Assembly: GCA_000320605.2 (NCBI GenBank)
Contig: KB445793.1
Span: forward strand, 1,828,536-1,892,535
Reading direction: 5' to 3'
Source of the DNA: Gelatoporia subvermispora B
Lineage: Eukaryota > Basidiomycota > Agaricomycetes > Polyporales > Gelatoporiaceae
DNA length: 64,000 nucleotides
The stretch's first letter is position 1. The number at the start of each line of letters is the position of its first letter. The translations under genes and the position numbers were made by a program. Of the stretch, positions 1 through 12,367 are shown in pieces. Below the pieces are notes generated by a model. That model saw only the letters and a program-made list of their open reading frames with translations. It was not told the DNA's origin and made no database searches.

Positions 1-1389
1 TCTAGCGAAATTAGCAGGGTAATAGCCGTTGCCTAGAAGGATTAGCCAGTGTCTAGCTGCATTTTGAACATACTAGTGAAGTAATAGCAAAATATTAGCA
101 GAATTAGCTGCCAGATAGAAGAACTTTAGCAAACTGTGAGCACAATTATCTCTTAGCTAGAACAATTCTAGCAAATGTTGGTAATTATCCCTATTATGTT
201 GCTATTTTTTGCAAAGATTGCAACTACTATTATGAGATACTGAGTAATAGTCAGGTATTAGAAGCTTGTTATTACAAAATATAGCACTACTTCCGGTTTT
301 TATCATTATACTACCACGATGACCTTACTTTTTTATTTCAAAAGTTCATAATATTTGTTCATATAGCATTGGTAATTGCTAAGAAATGTGATCTAGCATA
401 GATTAGAAAATGAGGTTTTTCCAGATGTTGGAGGACAAGACGCTGAGAAAGGAGATGCCGGAGCAATGGGATGTGTATGCGAGACGCACGCCGTACAGAA
501 TCATCCCGTAAATGTTCTGATGCTTGTATATCGATGCTCCTACCGGACAAACTGACCCTTACACGTCCTTCGATATGACGAACGACGTTCTTCCTTTATA
601 CAATTGTTTCTCACCGCGGTCCGCGAATATTAAATCAAATCCTGTAACGAGAGCGAACTCATGCAGCTCGTCTTTGACCGAGGACCGAGAAGGCAAGTGA
701 AGTGCACATTTTCCTGATCAGTCTACTAGTTTAGTAGTTTTTAGTTAATAGGTTTTTTAGACTCCTCGTTTATTGCCTACGGTAACAAAGAAAATCGCTG
801 CTCGAAAGTGCAATGGCATAGTCTAGTAGTGGTAATACAAGCAGTGGTAGCAAAGCAAAAATTACGGGGCAGAGAGCAGTGGGACAGCACTTGTCAGTTG
901 TTACGGAGGTTGTTGAGCGGACGAGATGTAGGAAGACGGAAGGAGTTGAGATGCAGAATGATGCTCTTGTACTACACGCAGATATGCGGCGCAAAAATGT
1001 GGGATGTGCTGACCGAGTCAAGACAACGGGATTACGCATCACATATTCATGGGTGCCTCGATGTCCGTACATCTGCTCTCCCTCGATCCTGATATCTTCG
1101 CTTGCCTTGCCTGTACACTAAAGTCAAACCTACACCGCACTGAACCGGTGTTCTCTCGCGGCGTCATCAACTTAGGTCTGCATTCAGGTGAAACGGACTG
1201 GAATAGATCATGTGAAACAATGCCCATGACGCTCAGACTTATCACTACAGCCAGTTCACTCGGCGCGCAGGCTCAGAATGTTTGGAAGACCATCTAACAT
1301 TGACGCATATGTATCTCGTGATTAGGTTACAACCATGTTGCTACATCTCTGGGAAATGAATCGAGGGTATATGACTTCGGATAGAAGGC
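1..1389. other. A+T-rich left edge, no gene seen
   Basis: No convincing coding region was found on either strand. The first 180 bases are A+T-rich and hold about eleven TAGC tetramers spaced roughly 10-25 bases apart. Near 684-718 there is a stretch (GGCAAGTGAAGTGCACATTTTCCTGATC) that resembles the right half of the hairpin repeat at 4405-4555, so a degraded copy of that repeat is likely. The rest may be downstream sequence of the minus-strand AAA ATPase gene. Confidence 0.5.
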
Positions 1390-3631
1390 TTAAGACTTCA
1401 ACAGCTTGCGAGCCGTGTTCCAATTCTGGACTACTTCTAGTACTTCGTCGACGTGCTTGACCGAGAAGGGCTCTCCAGCATCCAACGCAATGCATTGTGC
1501 ACTGCTGACAGTGTTCTTGATCTAGCACAGTGATGAGCATGCTGGCCAGCTAAGACCTTCGTTGGACATACCTGGCGTCCATTCATTGCACATTGGGCGA
1601 GCCTGTTTAATTCTTCCTGACTTATCTCGTCCCCAGGTGCAAGTACCTTGTCAAAGAATATTTTCCATATGATTTTTCGAGATTCTGGAGCGAGGTCGGG
1701 ATAGTGAAGGGAGACATGAATACGACCTGACTGGGATTGATGCATCAGCTCATATCGGTAAAGGAGAATGGCATACTTTCGAATGCTACGTCACATTGAT
1801 CGAGCAGATTTGTCGTTAGGATCAGGATGCCTTGATAATACTCCAGCTGACGCAAGAAAATTGACACAAGCGCATTACGCTTCACGTCGGCCGGAGATCG
1901 CTGCTGTAAGAATACTTCTGCCTCGTCCAACAGTAGCACCGCATTCCACATCTGAGCCAGTTGGAGTGTATCGGATAACTCTTGGTCGACGGTGTCTGGT
2001 TCGACGCCCAGATCTCCTGCACTGACAACGTATAAAGGCACTTGGCAAAGGTCTGCTACCGCCTCCGCTGTGAGTGTTTTGCCGCACCCAGGCGATCCAC
2101 AAAGTAAGGCAACAAGTCCTTTGCCCTTGCCGGCGATAATATCATCAAAACTTTGCCGCCGTGAGTGCTGTTGCACAAGAGCCCTGATGAGACGTTTCTG
2201 TTTATCCCCGAGGACAAGTGTTTCAAAAGCGTCGCGAGACCAATCGATATCCATGAGCCGATCAATCGCAAAGCCACCTATTCACATCGTCATGATAGTG
2301 AGAACGAGTCTACGATAGACGGACGTAGAATATACCCCAAAATTTGGCAGCCAAAGAAAACCCATACAGCACGGGATTGCATATCAGGTACTGGTCTTCG
2401 GATAGGTCTTCCCGAAGTAAGGCTTTGTGTACTTCGTAATTGAAGTCGCAATTGGGTTTGAACGTGCGGAATGCGACCGGGTCGATCACAACGCGTCCAT
2501 TTGCCTGCCATAGTGATCAGCTATGCCGGAACAGAGACGACCAAGCTGTAGGAATACTTACGTTCAGCTTCTCCTGACCACCTTGCGATGTAATACGAAT
2601 CGCAGGACCAGATGTTTGATTATAGCTGTACGAGACCATGTTCGCCAACCTCTTCCCTCGATCAATGATCTGCTGGCGGAGGAGCGCGTAATCACGGTGG
2701 CATTGGAAAGGGAAGGTCCCTAATTCCTGAATCTTGCGAGCACCGGAAAACTTCTGAATAGCGAGGGTGATCTCGGAGACCCCGAAGGCATTGCCGTCGT
2801 TTGTGACAACATCGCATTTGATCTCAAAGTAATCCGGTCCGCCATTTGGCGACTTATACGCGGTAGTATGAGCAAGGAGGATCCGTGGCTGCTCGGTGCC
2901 CCAGTGAAAATTGTACACTAGAACGTTCGGTTCGAACAGTGCCCAAAGTAAATCATAGGTGACGGAGTGCTGTTTAGTGAGTGACTCGAACTCGGAGATA
3001 GTTTGGCCGTGGTCTTCCAGGATGTACTGCTGCGTATGTTCGAGTACCTCACGCCTTTCCGTATCTGCTTCTTGTTGCAAGGTTTGCTGAATCGCCTTGC
3101 GTGAATGAAAAAAGAGTCTTGGATTCACCTAAACACAAGGATGGTGTCACCGTCCACTCTTTCGGTTCTAGATCATCAGGAATCATGTACTGACCGTTGG
3201 TGAGCTCCGCACGAGATCGTATCCTCGTACGTTGTGATGTATTTCGCGTAGGAACTCGATGAGTATAGGATTCTTGATGTCAATCTCCGTATGTGAATAC
3301 TGGCCTCGAGAATTCATGATACGCCGGACGACGACGATTGTAACCTTGCTAGAGAGCTTTTTGGGATCCTTAGGCTTCGCTGTCTTTCGAAACACCCGTG
3401 AAAAGGTTCGTCTACCTTTGAGTCAGCAGCTGGAATCACAAGCGTGTCCACTAAACCTTACTGGTCAAAGCTGTGGAGATACCGATTCAGATATCACGAC
3501 AAAATGCGGCCAAAGCTTGAAACTCACTATTGGTCGTAACGGAGGATTCGTTTAAGTGCAGCCTTTTCTTCATGATGAACCTGTTGCTGTTCTGCAGAGG
3601 CCATGGTTCTCAAAGTGTCTGAGTTCGACAT
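1390..3631 (-). CDS. AAA+ ATPase with N-terminal DUF7025-type domain
   Basis: Multi-exon minus-strand gene. The proposed start is ATG at 3631 (MSNSDTLRTMASAEQQQ...); a second in-frame Met at 3604 is possible. The last exon reads QIKNTVSSAQCIALDAG and ends at TAA, 1390-1392. The middle exons (about 2460-3395) match the DUF7025-like region that precedes the ATPase in many fungal proteins, with LLWALFEPNVLVYNFHWGTE and FEIKCDVVTNDGNAFG visible. The ATPase core is at 1745-2254: Walker A GSPGCGKT, Walker B AVLLLDEAEVFL, sensor-1 ILTTNLL. It continues after an intron with an arginine-finger-like R in ESRIHVSLHYPDL. This architecture is common in expanded families of filamentous fungi; the substrate is unknown and may be a protein or nucleoprotein. 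No frameshift or internal stop was seen in the parts checked. Confidence 0.85.
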
Positions 3632-4404
3632 GTCGACAAACGACCGACGCGAAGGCCTATATAGTGTGTCCTGACGAGCGCTCAACACATGTGACACCCA
3701 CACCCAAGCCCGTGTGCTCGCACAGACGCAGCTCACATAGGCCACGTTATACAAGGTTTACTGAGTGGGCACCGCAGAATTGCCGACGTCAACCACATAT
3801 ACGATCTAGCTCGAGATGGTACACCCTCGAGGTACGTCTTCGAAGTCGTCGGAACCAGTGCCCACAGGCGATTCCAGCATCGAAGCGATGGCGGAATTTG
3901 CTTGCGCAGCGTCTTGAAAATTGAGAGAATATCACTGTCCCAACATTAGGTTCAAATGGAAGCATAGATACAAAGAAGGCTGACAATATGTCGTGTATTC
4001 ATGTGTTCCTTATCTCCATCCAGAACTCGAAGGCGGTGACCCTCAGATTGGGGTGGCCTCGTGTTGAGTTGCACGAATAGCCGTCAGAGACCTTCTGATA
4101 GAGGGACGTAAGTGTGCTTTTGGTGAGGCTTCTCCAGATAGCTCAGCGCTGTAAGGGAAGCTCTGTGAGCTCCCCGTATACATCGCTTCTATCAAGTCTC
4201 GTCCACACAGCGTCACGCTATGTGGACGAGAACAGGAATTCCGAAGTCGAAATGACAAAGACCAACGGATATTACCGCCCGGAGAGGCTACATGAACTTG
4301 ATAGGATTCACGGGCAGGTCATGGGGACGTAGCTCCGAAACATACTGTAGTTTAAGGACATGCCCGAGCATCAAGCCGCCTGAGAGCACCAGCGACATTC
4401 CGCA

Positions 4405-4555
4405 CATCAGGAAAACATCGCGTTGACTTTGACGCCTTCTACCTGCCTTTTGAGGCTTGCTGGAGTCTTCGCTGCCCTGTTGCGCGCCAAAAAGGCGTCA
4501 AAGTCGCGTTCAAGAACCAAGAAGGCAGGCAAGTAAAATGGACATTTTCCTGATG
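4405..4555. mobile_element. MITE-like hairpin element, 151 bp
   Basis: The ends are an 11-bp perfect inverted repeat: CATCAGGAAAA at 4405-4415 and TTTTCCTGATG at 4545-4555. Inside lies a second perfect 14-bp inverted repeat, GACTTTGACGCCTT at 4425-4438 and AAGGCGTCAAAGTC at 4492-4505. CTACCTGCCTT on the left also mirrors AAGGCAGGCAAG on the right. The element is non-coding and could fold almost entirely into a hairpin, as expected for a non-autonomous DNA transposon. No clear target duplication was identified. Confidence 0.6.
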
Positions 4556-4964
4556 CACGGTGCGTAGATGGCTAGAACTGTTCCCTCGATTGTCTTCACG
4601 AAGATACAAGACTGATGCGACATTCTTAACACCACGAGGAACAGTCTAGGACGGCGGAATAGCTGTCAAATTAATCCGTTCATCAACCGAGAACTTCGTG
4701 ATCCGACTACAGCCTGTAGAATGGACCTTCCTCCTAAGGGGCTCGAGCCTGTGCTACACTTGATTGAGTTTGAGTCCCAGTCCAAGATAACAAGTCCACA
4801 CTGGTGCTCTTGAGGCTTCTCCTTGACAGGAGTCTTTGAAGCTTTAGTGTAGCCACAGTAATGATACTGTAATCCGAGTCAGAGTCCGGACCTAAGACGA
4901 TCATATCAAAGGCAGCGATAGATAGCTGAGAAGATTCGGGCGTTAGGACGCGATATTGTGAAGC

Positions 4965-5105
4965 GTCCTGAGGAAAAATTGATTTTGACGTGCGGCGTCT
5001 TCACTGCCTTGCTGCACGTCAAAAGGCGCCCAAGTTGCGCCAACCGAAAAGGCAGGTAAGTGCAGGTTGCTCGATGCGGGCGTCACCTGAGGCACATTTC
5101 TGCAC
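4965..5105. repeat. Diverged relative of the hairpin element
   Basis: TTTTGACGTGC (4983-4993) and GCACGTCAAAA (5014-5024) form a perfect 11-bp inverted repeat. The stretch also shares TTTTGACG, GGCGTC, CTGCCTT, AAAGGCG and AAGGCAGGTAAGTG with the 4405-4555 element, in the same order. The outer ends (CCTGAGGAAAAA on the left, CACCTGAGG on the right) are degraded. It is probably an older member of the same family. Confidence 0.5.
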
Positions 5106-5864
5106 GTTCGCCAATATTCCTGAGGCATGTATACAGGTCTCTTCTATTATTGGACGTCCGACCGCAGTTGTATGAAATTCTCTGCATCCTTCTTGCGGCT
5201 GCAGCGCTAAATACTGTACTCGTGACGCACGCAAAGTTGCAAGTACTTCAAGTATGTGACTGATACCCAGACACCCGGTCTCGTTATTGATTCCGTGTTC
5301 TGTCAGTCTGTCACTTACATGAATGCACCGAGCATTCTTTCCACCCGGTAGTCACTGCACGAGGCAGCCTCATGCAGACTAGATGCTTGCTGACGTGTGG
5401 AAACAGCACTTGCAGCGCCTCGGATGTATTGTCTTCGATTCTTCTTTGGACATGTCTCCGCCTTCACGCTAGTGATGTCGAGCCATATGATCGGAAGTTA
5501 TCTCATACGATCAGCATCATAATTGTTGACAAGCAGCCGCCGTGCCGAGAAAATACTACCGGCAACACTTCGAAGACCGTACCGTCGATGCTACATACCT
5601 AGGACAGACTCCACAGTCATTTCTTTCATGTTGAACCCATGACCTGGCTTGATAGTACTACGCACAATCAAATCGGACAGCTGCGGCGCCGGACTTTTTG
5701 GAAGCTCATCGGGCTCTGTCTGGACCACTTATTCTAGATAGTATGCACAGCCTCCTCCTCCCACGGATGAAGCGTCTGGCGTTTGCCCTGCCATACGCTT
5801 AAAAGACACTGGTGCCAGACGGAGACCTTTGCCCCGGACCTACTCCTCGAGGATCTTTGGCAGA

Positions 5865-8800
5865 ATGACTACAAGCCATGTGACGTATGTCTTTGCCAGT
5901 TTAGCGATTTGCGGGTCAGGCAGATCAATGATGCTTGACTGTCAGAGACAGCTGGCAGCGATCGCTAGTTCAGGAGGCCTTACAAAAACACCTTGGGTCC
6001 CTGGAGTCCAAGGGGTCCACCGACGCCTTCATTAAGGAGTGCCTCTCAATCGGCGGGAAGCCCGGCCTTAACCTCAACGCAAACGAAATACATGAAACCT
6101 TCAAGGAGTCAATGAAACATATCACTCAACCAGGGAATTCGGTCCAGAAATGGACGCAAAACATCTGTGCGGAGTTCCAAGGCTACGGTGACATCATCAA
6201 TAACATCGGTATGAGAATGGCTTTCTATGTGTTCCTTCCTCGTTCTAAGACTTTATCAGTATCGGCAGACCCCATGCCCACTGCTCTTGTATGGGGAGGG
6301 TTGAAAATCGTTATCGACGTGAGTTACTGTAGACATCTGCTCCTACAGAACGTTATGCTAATGAGTTTAGTGCTTCTCACGCTATACTGGATATAACGAC
6401 ATCGTCAAGGAGCAAATGGATTCGCTCGTTGTGATACTCCGCAGAATCAATCAATACGGTGATCTGTACGGCAAGAGCGACGAGATGCAGAAATGTCTAT
6501 GCGACTCGTACGTCCACATCTTCCGTTTTTGGTATCGAGTATATAAGGATTGCAAACGATCGAGTAAGCTTATATTACTTTGCCTTGGGACGCCCTGGCA
6601 GTTAAAATTAACTCTCTACAGAATTGGGTGCTGTTTTCAAGTCATTGAGCACCAAGAGACTAAGGAAACTATCTGCCATCGTGAAGGATCTCGATCGGAA
6701 TTCCCTGTGCATCGCCGAGTTGGCAAGTCTCCTAGAGTCTGGCAAAGCTAAAGAAGACCGCGAAGCAGCTCAGAAAGAGTACGACGCACGAAAACGGGAC
6801 AGGCTAGCAAACGAACGCGATCGTGCCGCCAGCAGCTATGGTCCGTAGTCGTACCTGTGTCTTTCTCCCCAGACGTACACTGACAACATTGTGCAATAGG
6901 TGCACTCGTGCGTTGGATTTGGCAAGGGACAGAGAACATTATCACGAATGTCATGAATTTCCACGACAACAACATTCATGAGCAGTGTGCCGAGGGGACG
7001 GGCCAATGGCTGAAGGATCACGAGAGCTTTTCGGTATGGAGAGGCGCCAGTCCACAAGCACCCGTCTTATGGCTTCATGCTCCACCTGGGTCTGGGAAAA
7101 CCATGATATGCTCGCAAGCCATAAATATTGTCAGGGAGGAGGAGGAGGAGGATGCCGTGGCATATCATTTCTACCACTTCGACTCGGAAAGAGCGGAGTC
7201 CACGGCCACACAGGCACTTGCAGTTCTCGCCCAGCAACTTCTCATGCACTACCAGAAAGACGAACGGACTAGCGGAGAGATCCACGAGATGATCGCCCCT
7301 CCGACCACGAGAGCGCTTCAGAAAGTGATCGAGTCACTTGTCGAGAAATTTGAGACGACATACTTCTTCCTCGATGGCCTGGACGAGGAAGAAGCCGATC
7401 CAAAGCGTTGGGAGCAATGCACCATCGTTATTCGTTTTCTCCTTCGCCTCGTTCGGTCGAATCCGGGGAAGATTCGAATTTTCTTCAGTAGTCAGTTCAA
7501 GGAGCAGATCGAGAAGGAGCTCAGCACCGAAGACTGTGTCACCGTCAATTTTGACGAGTTTATCAAATCCGACGTCAACTATTATCTCGCACGCGAAATT
7601 CCTCGACTCACCACTCTCGGAGACAAGAAAGACGAAATTTTGGAGCAACTGCAGGCCCGAGCTCACGGTAACTTCCTCTGGGCTTGTCTTGTTGTCAAAG
7701 CATTGCCAAAAGCAGCCAATGCGAACGAGATACGCGATCTCATCCATGGAGGCCTTCCTGGCGAGTACAACAAATATTACAAGGTGATATTCCGCCGGAT
7801 CCCCGATTATGACAGGGCGCGAGCTTGGTGAGTCACATTCATACGTGTCCAAGCATATTCTAAAATATCGTGGCGCATCTCACAGCAAGTGTTTTTCTCT
7901 TATCACCTATGCTCGACGTCCCCTAAGGCTCAAGGAACTACGCGAGGCAATAGGGGTTATTGAGAGCAACAAGGGCCGTGGTAAGAGGCGCAAAGCCATA
8001 GACCACGACCAGATACCATCTCCGCACGCGCTACGTCAACTGCTATACCCCCTAGTCAAATTCGAGAGTGTGGGCCAGGACGCTGAGATCGAGAGTACGG
8101 ACCGTGGAGTCGAGGACGACAATTGCATTTGTCACCTCTTCCACTCGACTATGCGGGAGTTTATCCTCAGAAACAGTGCCGTTCTTTCATCAGACGACGG
8201 CAAAGAAGCACGGTCGGGCTCAATCATGTCACAAAGTTTCATCGCCAACGCTTGCCTGTCGTACCTATCCCTACCACAGTACACGGAGTTGCTCACCCGA
8301 AGTTCAAAAGATTCGGTCTGGGTGACATCCGACGGAGATTCCGTGGAAGACCATACTTTCTTGCTATACGCTGCCAGATACTGGGACAAACATCTGGACG
8401 ACTCAGCAGACATTGACCGGGATTGCAAGCGCGTCATTGCATTCCTCCGCTCACCCAACTTCGTCACATGTCTTCAGGTCCAAAGCATCTGGATGGACTA
8501 CAAGTTCAAGTTGTTCAGTCAAGGCAATAGTCTTACGCCCCGACTGCAGCGCGTCTTCCCGCGTTGGCTGAAGTCTCATAAGGATACAAGATCTATTTGG
8601 CAAGATTACCGCCATTTCATGCACGAGTGGATGCATTTTCTTGGTTGCATGGGTTGTGGCAATCTTGAATGCACCTCATTTACGCATCGTGGACAAATCG
8701 ATCGATGCTGGTGGGGATCCTTGAACCCAGGCAACTTCCTCTCATCTTCAGCCCCGAGTAGATTCGTTACATTCCGACTACAAGCGCCCGATCCGGACTT

Positions 8801-10992
8801 TCGTCGTGAGGAGCAATACTTTGAGGCCGTCGATGCAGAGACCGGTAATATGAAGATCCTATGGCTGAAGTAAGTCCGTATTTCAATATTGATTATGATA
8901 AGTCTGGCTGAGCAGGTTGGCCAGGTGTCGAAAATCAAACGAACTTGTCTTTATGTGCGAACACTGGAACTTGCGAGGCAGAATCAAGTCACCAGCTTCC
9001 CACAGAAAGACACAAGTGATTAAAGTGAGACCGGATCATGCGAACTTTTCCCTCTATACGAGACCGCTCCACAATGTCCCCGATCCAAATGCGAGGAGGG
9101 GTCGCCCGGTATCATTTAGCATCGACTGCAAATTTCTTCGAATTGGGAGGCAGATTTTTCAATTGGGCGCCGACAATGATTACTTCCCCATCTCACTCCT
9201 TGCTGAAGCCGCAGCATTCCCTCAATACATCGACGAATTCGCACTCAGAGGATCATTCGCGGTCGTCACGAGCCGACTGAACGTAACAAGAGAGAACTTG
9301 TACCACAGCGGCCTTCCTGATAAATGTCTCAGCTCATTTGGTGCTTGTGTCTTAGCCGCGGAGCATTTTGTCGGTATGGAGGATGGGGCCGACAATGAGG
9401 GGGAGGATAGTGAACGCTGGGAATCAGACGATATATCAGACTCCTCAATGGACGAACACAGCGACCAAGGGGATGAGTCTTGGAGCGAGGGCTCATCTGA
9501 ACACTCGGGTGATGATCTACAGTACGAGGACGACATCACTCCGTGGAATGGATTGCCACATGACCCCATCTCTGACAACGACTCCGACTCGACATCGGCC
9601 ACTTCCAGCTCATCCGCAGACTCTAGCGAAAGCGTCGGCCCTCAGTCTGTCGAAGATGACGACCTTGCAACAGACGACGGATCAGAAGCGTCAGATGTCT
9701 CTTCGACTTTATTTCGGTACATCAATGCAGACAGCGACGAGGAAGAAGGTGACATATACCCTTTGATCGGCTCATCAAGTGTCCGGCAGGCAAATCAGCA
9801 TCGAGTGCAAACTCTCACAGTCTACAGTATCGACGAGAAAATTGCGAGGAAGATGTTTACATTTCGACGGCCTGCGTCTATCATGATTTACGCATCTCCG
9901 CCGGTCATACATCCTTCTAAACCTCTGGTGGCATGGCCACTAGGAGGTGGAGATGTCCTTTTTGCGGATTTTCTGGAGAAGACGTACTTCACTAGAAAAC
10001 TAAGACCCTCGACACCGCACAGTAAGTGTCCTCGCACACGTTTCGCCACGTGGAAACTATAAGCTTAACGCATTTGAATCCGAAGCTAGGCACATCTTCA
10101 TGCAGTGTCAATTCTCACCGTGCGGCAAGTATCTCCACATTGCGTCGCTTGAAGGCCGAAGGCGGCCGATGTCCGCTGCAATGAGATCTACTGTACAGCG
10201 CGTTGTCAAGCTCTTGAAGGACATGACATTCGCCACAGAGCAGCGAGACTCCCGTTTCAACATACCCAAGCAGGGTACAGGCTTCTCCTTGGGATTGGCC
10301 GTTCTTCTTTCCACATACCGACTATCAGCCCAGAAAACCACGAGATGTTTGCCGACATTGATCCATCGTGTTCGCATTCCTCTGGGATCAGAACATAGTC
10401 TCGATGTCTCCAAATTGCCCATGACGTTGACGTGGACGCCGAACAAGCTATACCTCTCGCGAAGCTCGAGCACACTCTCAGTCTACCGCATCCAACTGTT
10501 CGGCCTTAATGCGGAGGAAGGCGAGTCATCAGAATATCCTGGCGGTAACGACATTCTCGTACCATGCAACCCAATCATTTTGCCTGGGACAGCGCGACAA
10601 CGGAAGGTTTATTACCTACCTCCGGCTGGTACCAAGATGCTGGCCTATGCCATCATAGGAAGCGAACCTGGTGGACGGATGTCTTTTGGCGATGATAATT
10701 TCTTAGATGGGCCTTTTCACATCCAATCTGCGCATCCTAGCGTTTGGGGATTGGATGGCGGTTTGTGTCCGCCAGTAGGCTGCCAGATCCAGGAGCAAGC
10801 CGATTTAGGAGGATGGCGTAAATTCCTTGATCATCCGTCCACTGTACCAGACCAAGGGATCGGGAAGCTAGAGCGGAAGCGCGAGAAGTTCAACCCGGAG
10901 GAGGACTGCGAATGTGAGTCCTACCGTTTCGTATGGCAAGGTTTCTTATAAGGCGTCTGATCTTTTTGAAAGTGGAGCCATACTTGTATTGA
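5865..10992 (+). CDS. NACHT-domain NLR-like STAND protein
   Basis: Nine exons can be joined in frame to give about 1,556 aa: 5865-5884, 5946-6318, 6371-6563, 6622-6840, 6900-7827, 7886-8869, 8916-10021, 10086-10913 and 10973-10992. The first exon is short (MTTSHVT) and is the least certain. Residues 1-250 are a helical N-terminal domain of the kind found in fungal NACHT proteins, with PTALVWGGLKIVID near residue 125. The NACHT ATPase has Walker A APPGSGKT near residue 332 and Walker B YFFLDGLDEEE near 424; FSLITYARRPLRLKEL follows in the expected winged-helix region. Residues about 1060-1190 are strongly acidic and Ser-rich. The C-terminus contains a WD40-like strand (CQFSPCGKYLHIASLEG), so a divergent beta-propeller sensor is possible. 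Fungal NLRs of this type are linked to non-self recognition and programmed cell death; that role is inferred here. No internal stop was found. Confidence 0.8.
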
Positions 10993-11236
10993 TAGCATCC
11001 CAGTTCTGGGCTCGCGAAGGAGAACGGAATCTTTCACTAACGCCTCTACTTGTGAAGAAATGAATTGCGTTTTTATTCATTGACTATCTGAACCCTCATT
11101 CACGGTGACGCATTTCACACGGGCTGTGTACTTTTAGGGGTATTCTGGGAGCCTGATGTCCGAAGGCGACTTTATGCTTCCATCTTGTATATATATATTG
11201 TGTGTTTTGTAATATGTTCGTCGTTGAACGTTGAAC

Positions 11237-11398
11237 TGAACCCCAGTCAAGACCTGCTCCTCTGGCAGTCGCTGTCAGATGACGCCATCCGGCGCTTCCC
11301 ACGGGAAGCCTCGTTCGCTCGCTGTCAGACGCTGACGTCCGACGAGCTTACCTCTCTCCATCTCAAAGTCGTTACAAACCTCCCGATATAGATAATAT
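11237..11398 (+). repeat. Dispersed repeat A, copy 1
   Basis: About 162 bp, nearly identical to 13978-14139 with only a handful of substitutions. Both copies read as an open frame on the plus strand (DDAIRRFPREASFARCQTLT..., ending TNLPI and a TAG stop), so the repeat may be the tail of a coding sequence carried on a transposon. It lies just left of the Helitron helicase remnant. Confidence 0.7.
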
Positions 11399-11639
11399 AT
11401 TTCTACTCGGTGAATTGCCGCCTCTCGACGGCAGAACCCTTGCTTGCCCTGTTGCACATGTTCGACTTTCTCGCTCAGAGCATATTTTTCTGTATAATTT
11501 ATGACAGCATAACGACGACCACAGTGGTATATTCCATCCCCGCGAGCACTAGAGGGCCTGGAAGATGCTGTTATCCGGTTGACGTTGCGACATGGTCGTT
11601 CCAAATTACGGTCCACGCAAGCAGGAACAGTCATGAGAC

Positions 11640-11962
11640 ATATTTGCAAACCGGCCGCAGGCGTCAATTTCCCATGACAGCAGCGTACGCTTTCACGGAT
11701 TATCGTGCTCAGGGCCAAACAATCCCTTATGTGCTGGTCGACATCGCGACACCTCCGACAGGTGGCCTTAGTCTATTCAACTCGTACGTCGCTATGTCCC
11801 GAAGTTCAGGAAGAGCCACAATCCGGCTCCTACGAGACTTCGACGAAGAGCTTTTCATGGCGTCACATAGTCCATGATGATCGCTTAGAAGCTTTGAATA
11901 CCGCGACGGAGGTATGGTGGAGAGAAATGGGTCACAATTACATTCAGACCGGGAATTCTTGA
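11640..11962 (+). pseudogene. Helitron helicase C-terminal fragment
   Basis: The frame reads AYAFTDYRAQGQTIPYVLVD and then FNSYVAMSRSSGRATIRLLRDF. These are the last motifs of the Pif1-type superfamily 1 helicase carried by Helitron rolling-circle transposons of basidiomycetes. The N-terminal helicase motifs and the Rep domain are absent. After about 11865 the frame stops, and the expected tail (DDRLEALNTATEVWW) continues in another frame, so a frameshift is present. A GC-rich, hairpin-capable stretch ending in CTAG lies near 12020-12051, but the following base is C rather than the usual T. A Helitron 3' end there is therefore only a possibility. Confidence 0.75.
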
Positions 11963-12139
11963 TGTATTGTTGTGTGTATGGGGTTTGTATTATATAAAAG
12001 GAAATAAAAGGAACTGTGTTCGCGCGTGCTTGTAGTGTGCATGTGCGCGCTAGCACGTGATAGGGCCAAACAAATACAAACGGTGAGACGAAAGTGGGCT
12101 TCAATTCTCGGTCGGACAGAACCCTTGTCAAGCAAGGGG

Positions 12140-12218
12140 ATGATACAACCAGTCCGTGTGCGTCAACTTGCGCAAGCAAGATATCGAGACTCTAGACATA
12201 ACTAAGGTAACCCGCTCA
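12140..12218 (+). repeat. Dispersed repeat B, copy 1
   Basis: Matches 14146-14223, starting ATGATACAACCAGTCC and running to AAGGTAACCCGCTC. In the aligned first half, all four differences are transitions, and copy 2 has A/T where copy 1 has G/C. GTGCGTCAACTTGCG (12158-12172) and CGCAACTTGACGCAC (12235-12249) also form an inverted repeat with one mismatch. In copy 2 the repeat lies about 110 bp upstream of the Tnp2 transposase start, so it may be a transposon 5' end or promoter. Confidence 0.6.
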
Positions 12219-12367
12219 CTTTGCGATGTGCGACCGCAACTTGACGCACGCGCGAGACATGGTTCTGTCCTAATATGGCAACAGGCCCAGGGATCCTGGA
12301 GTCCACGTGACAAGCATCCTTTATTGTCTTGACCAGCTCCCTCTTGTATCAACTAGCTTTTCGCAAA

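Larger units (their letters stand above)
3632..5864. other. Gene-poor stretch with hairpin repeats
   Basis: No credible gene was seen over about 2.2 kb. The region holds one clear short inverted-repeat element (4405-4555) and a degraded relative (about 4965-5105), both described separately. The last few hundred bases are presumably the upstream region of the NACHT gene. Confidence 0.5.

Noticed and set aside
8132..8467. Long antisense frames opposite the NACHT, DDB1 and gag exons
   Set aside because: They mirror strong coding exons on the other strand and show no domain or composition of their own.
12020..12051. Helitron 3' end (hairpin plus CTAG)
   Set aside because: The stem is imperfect and the following base is C, not T, so the end could not be confirmed; mentioned only as a possibility.
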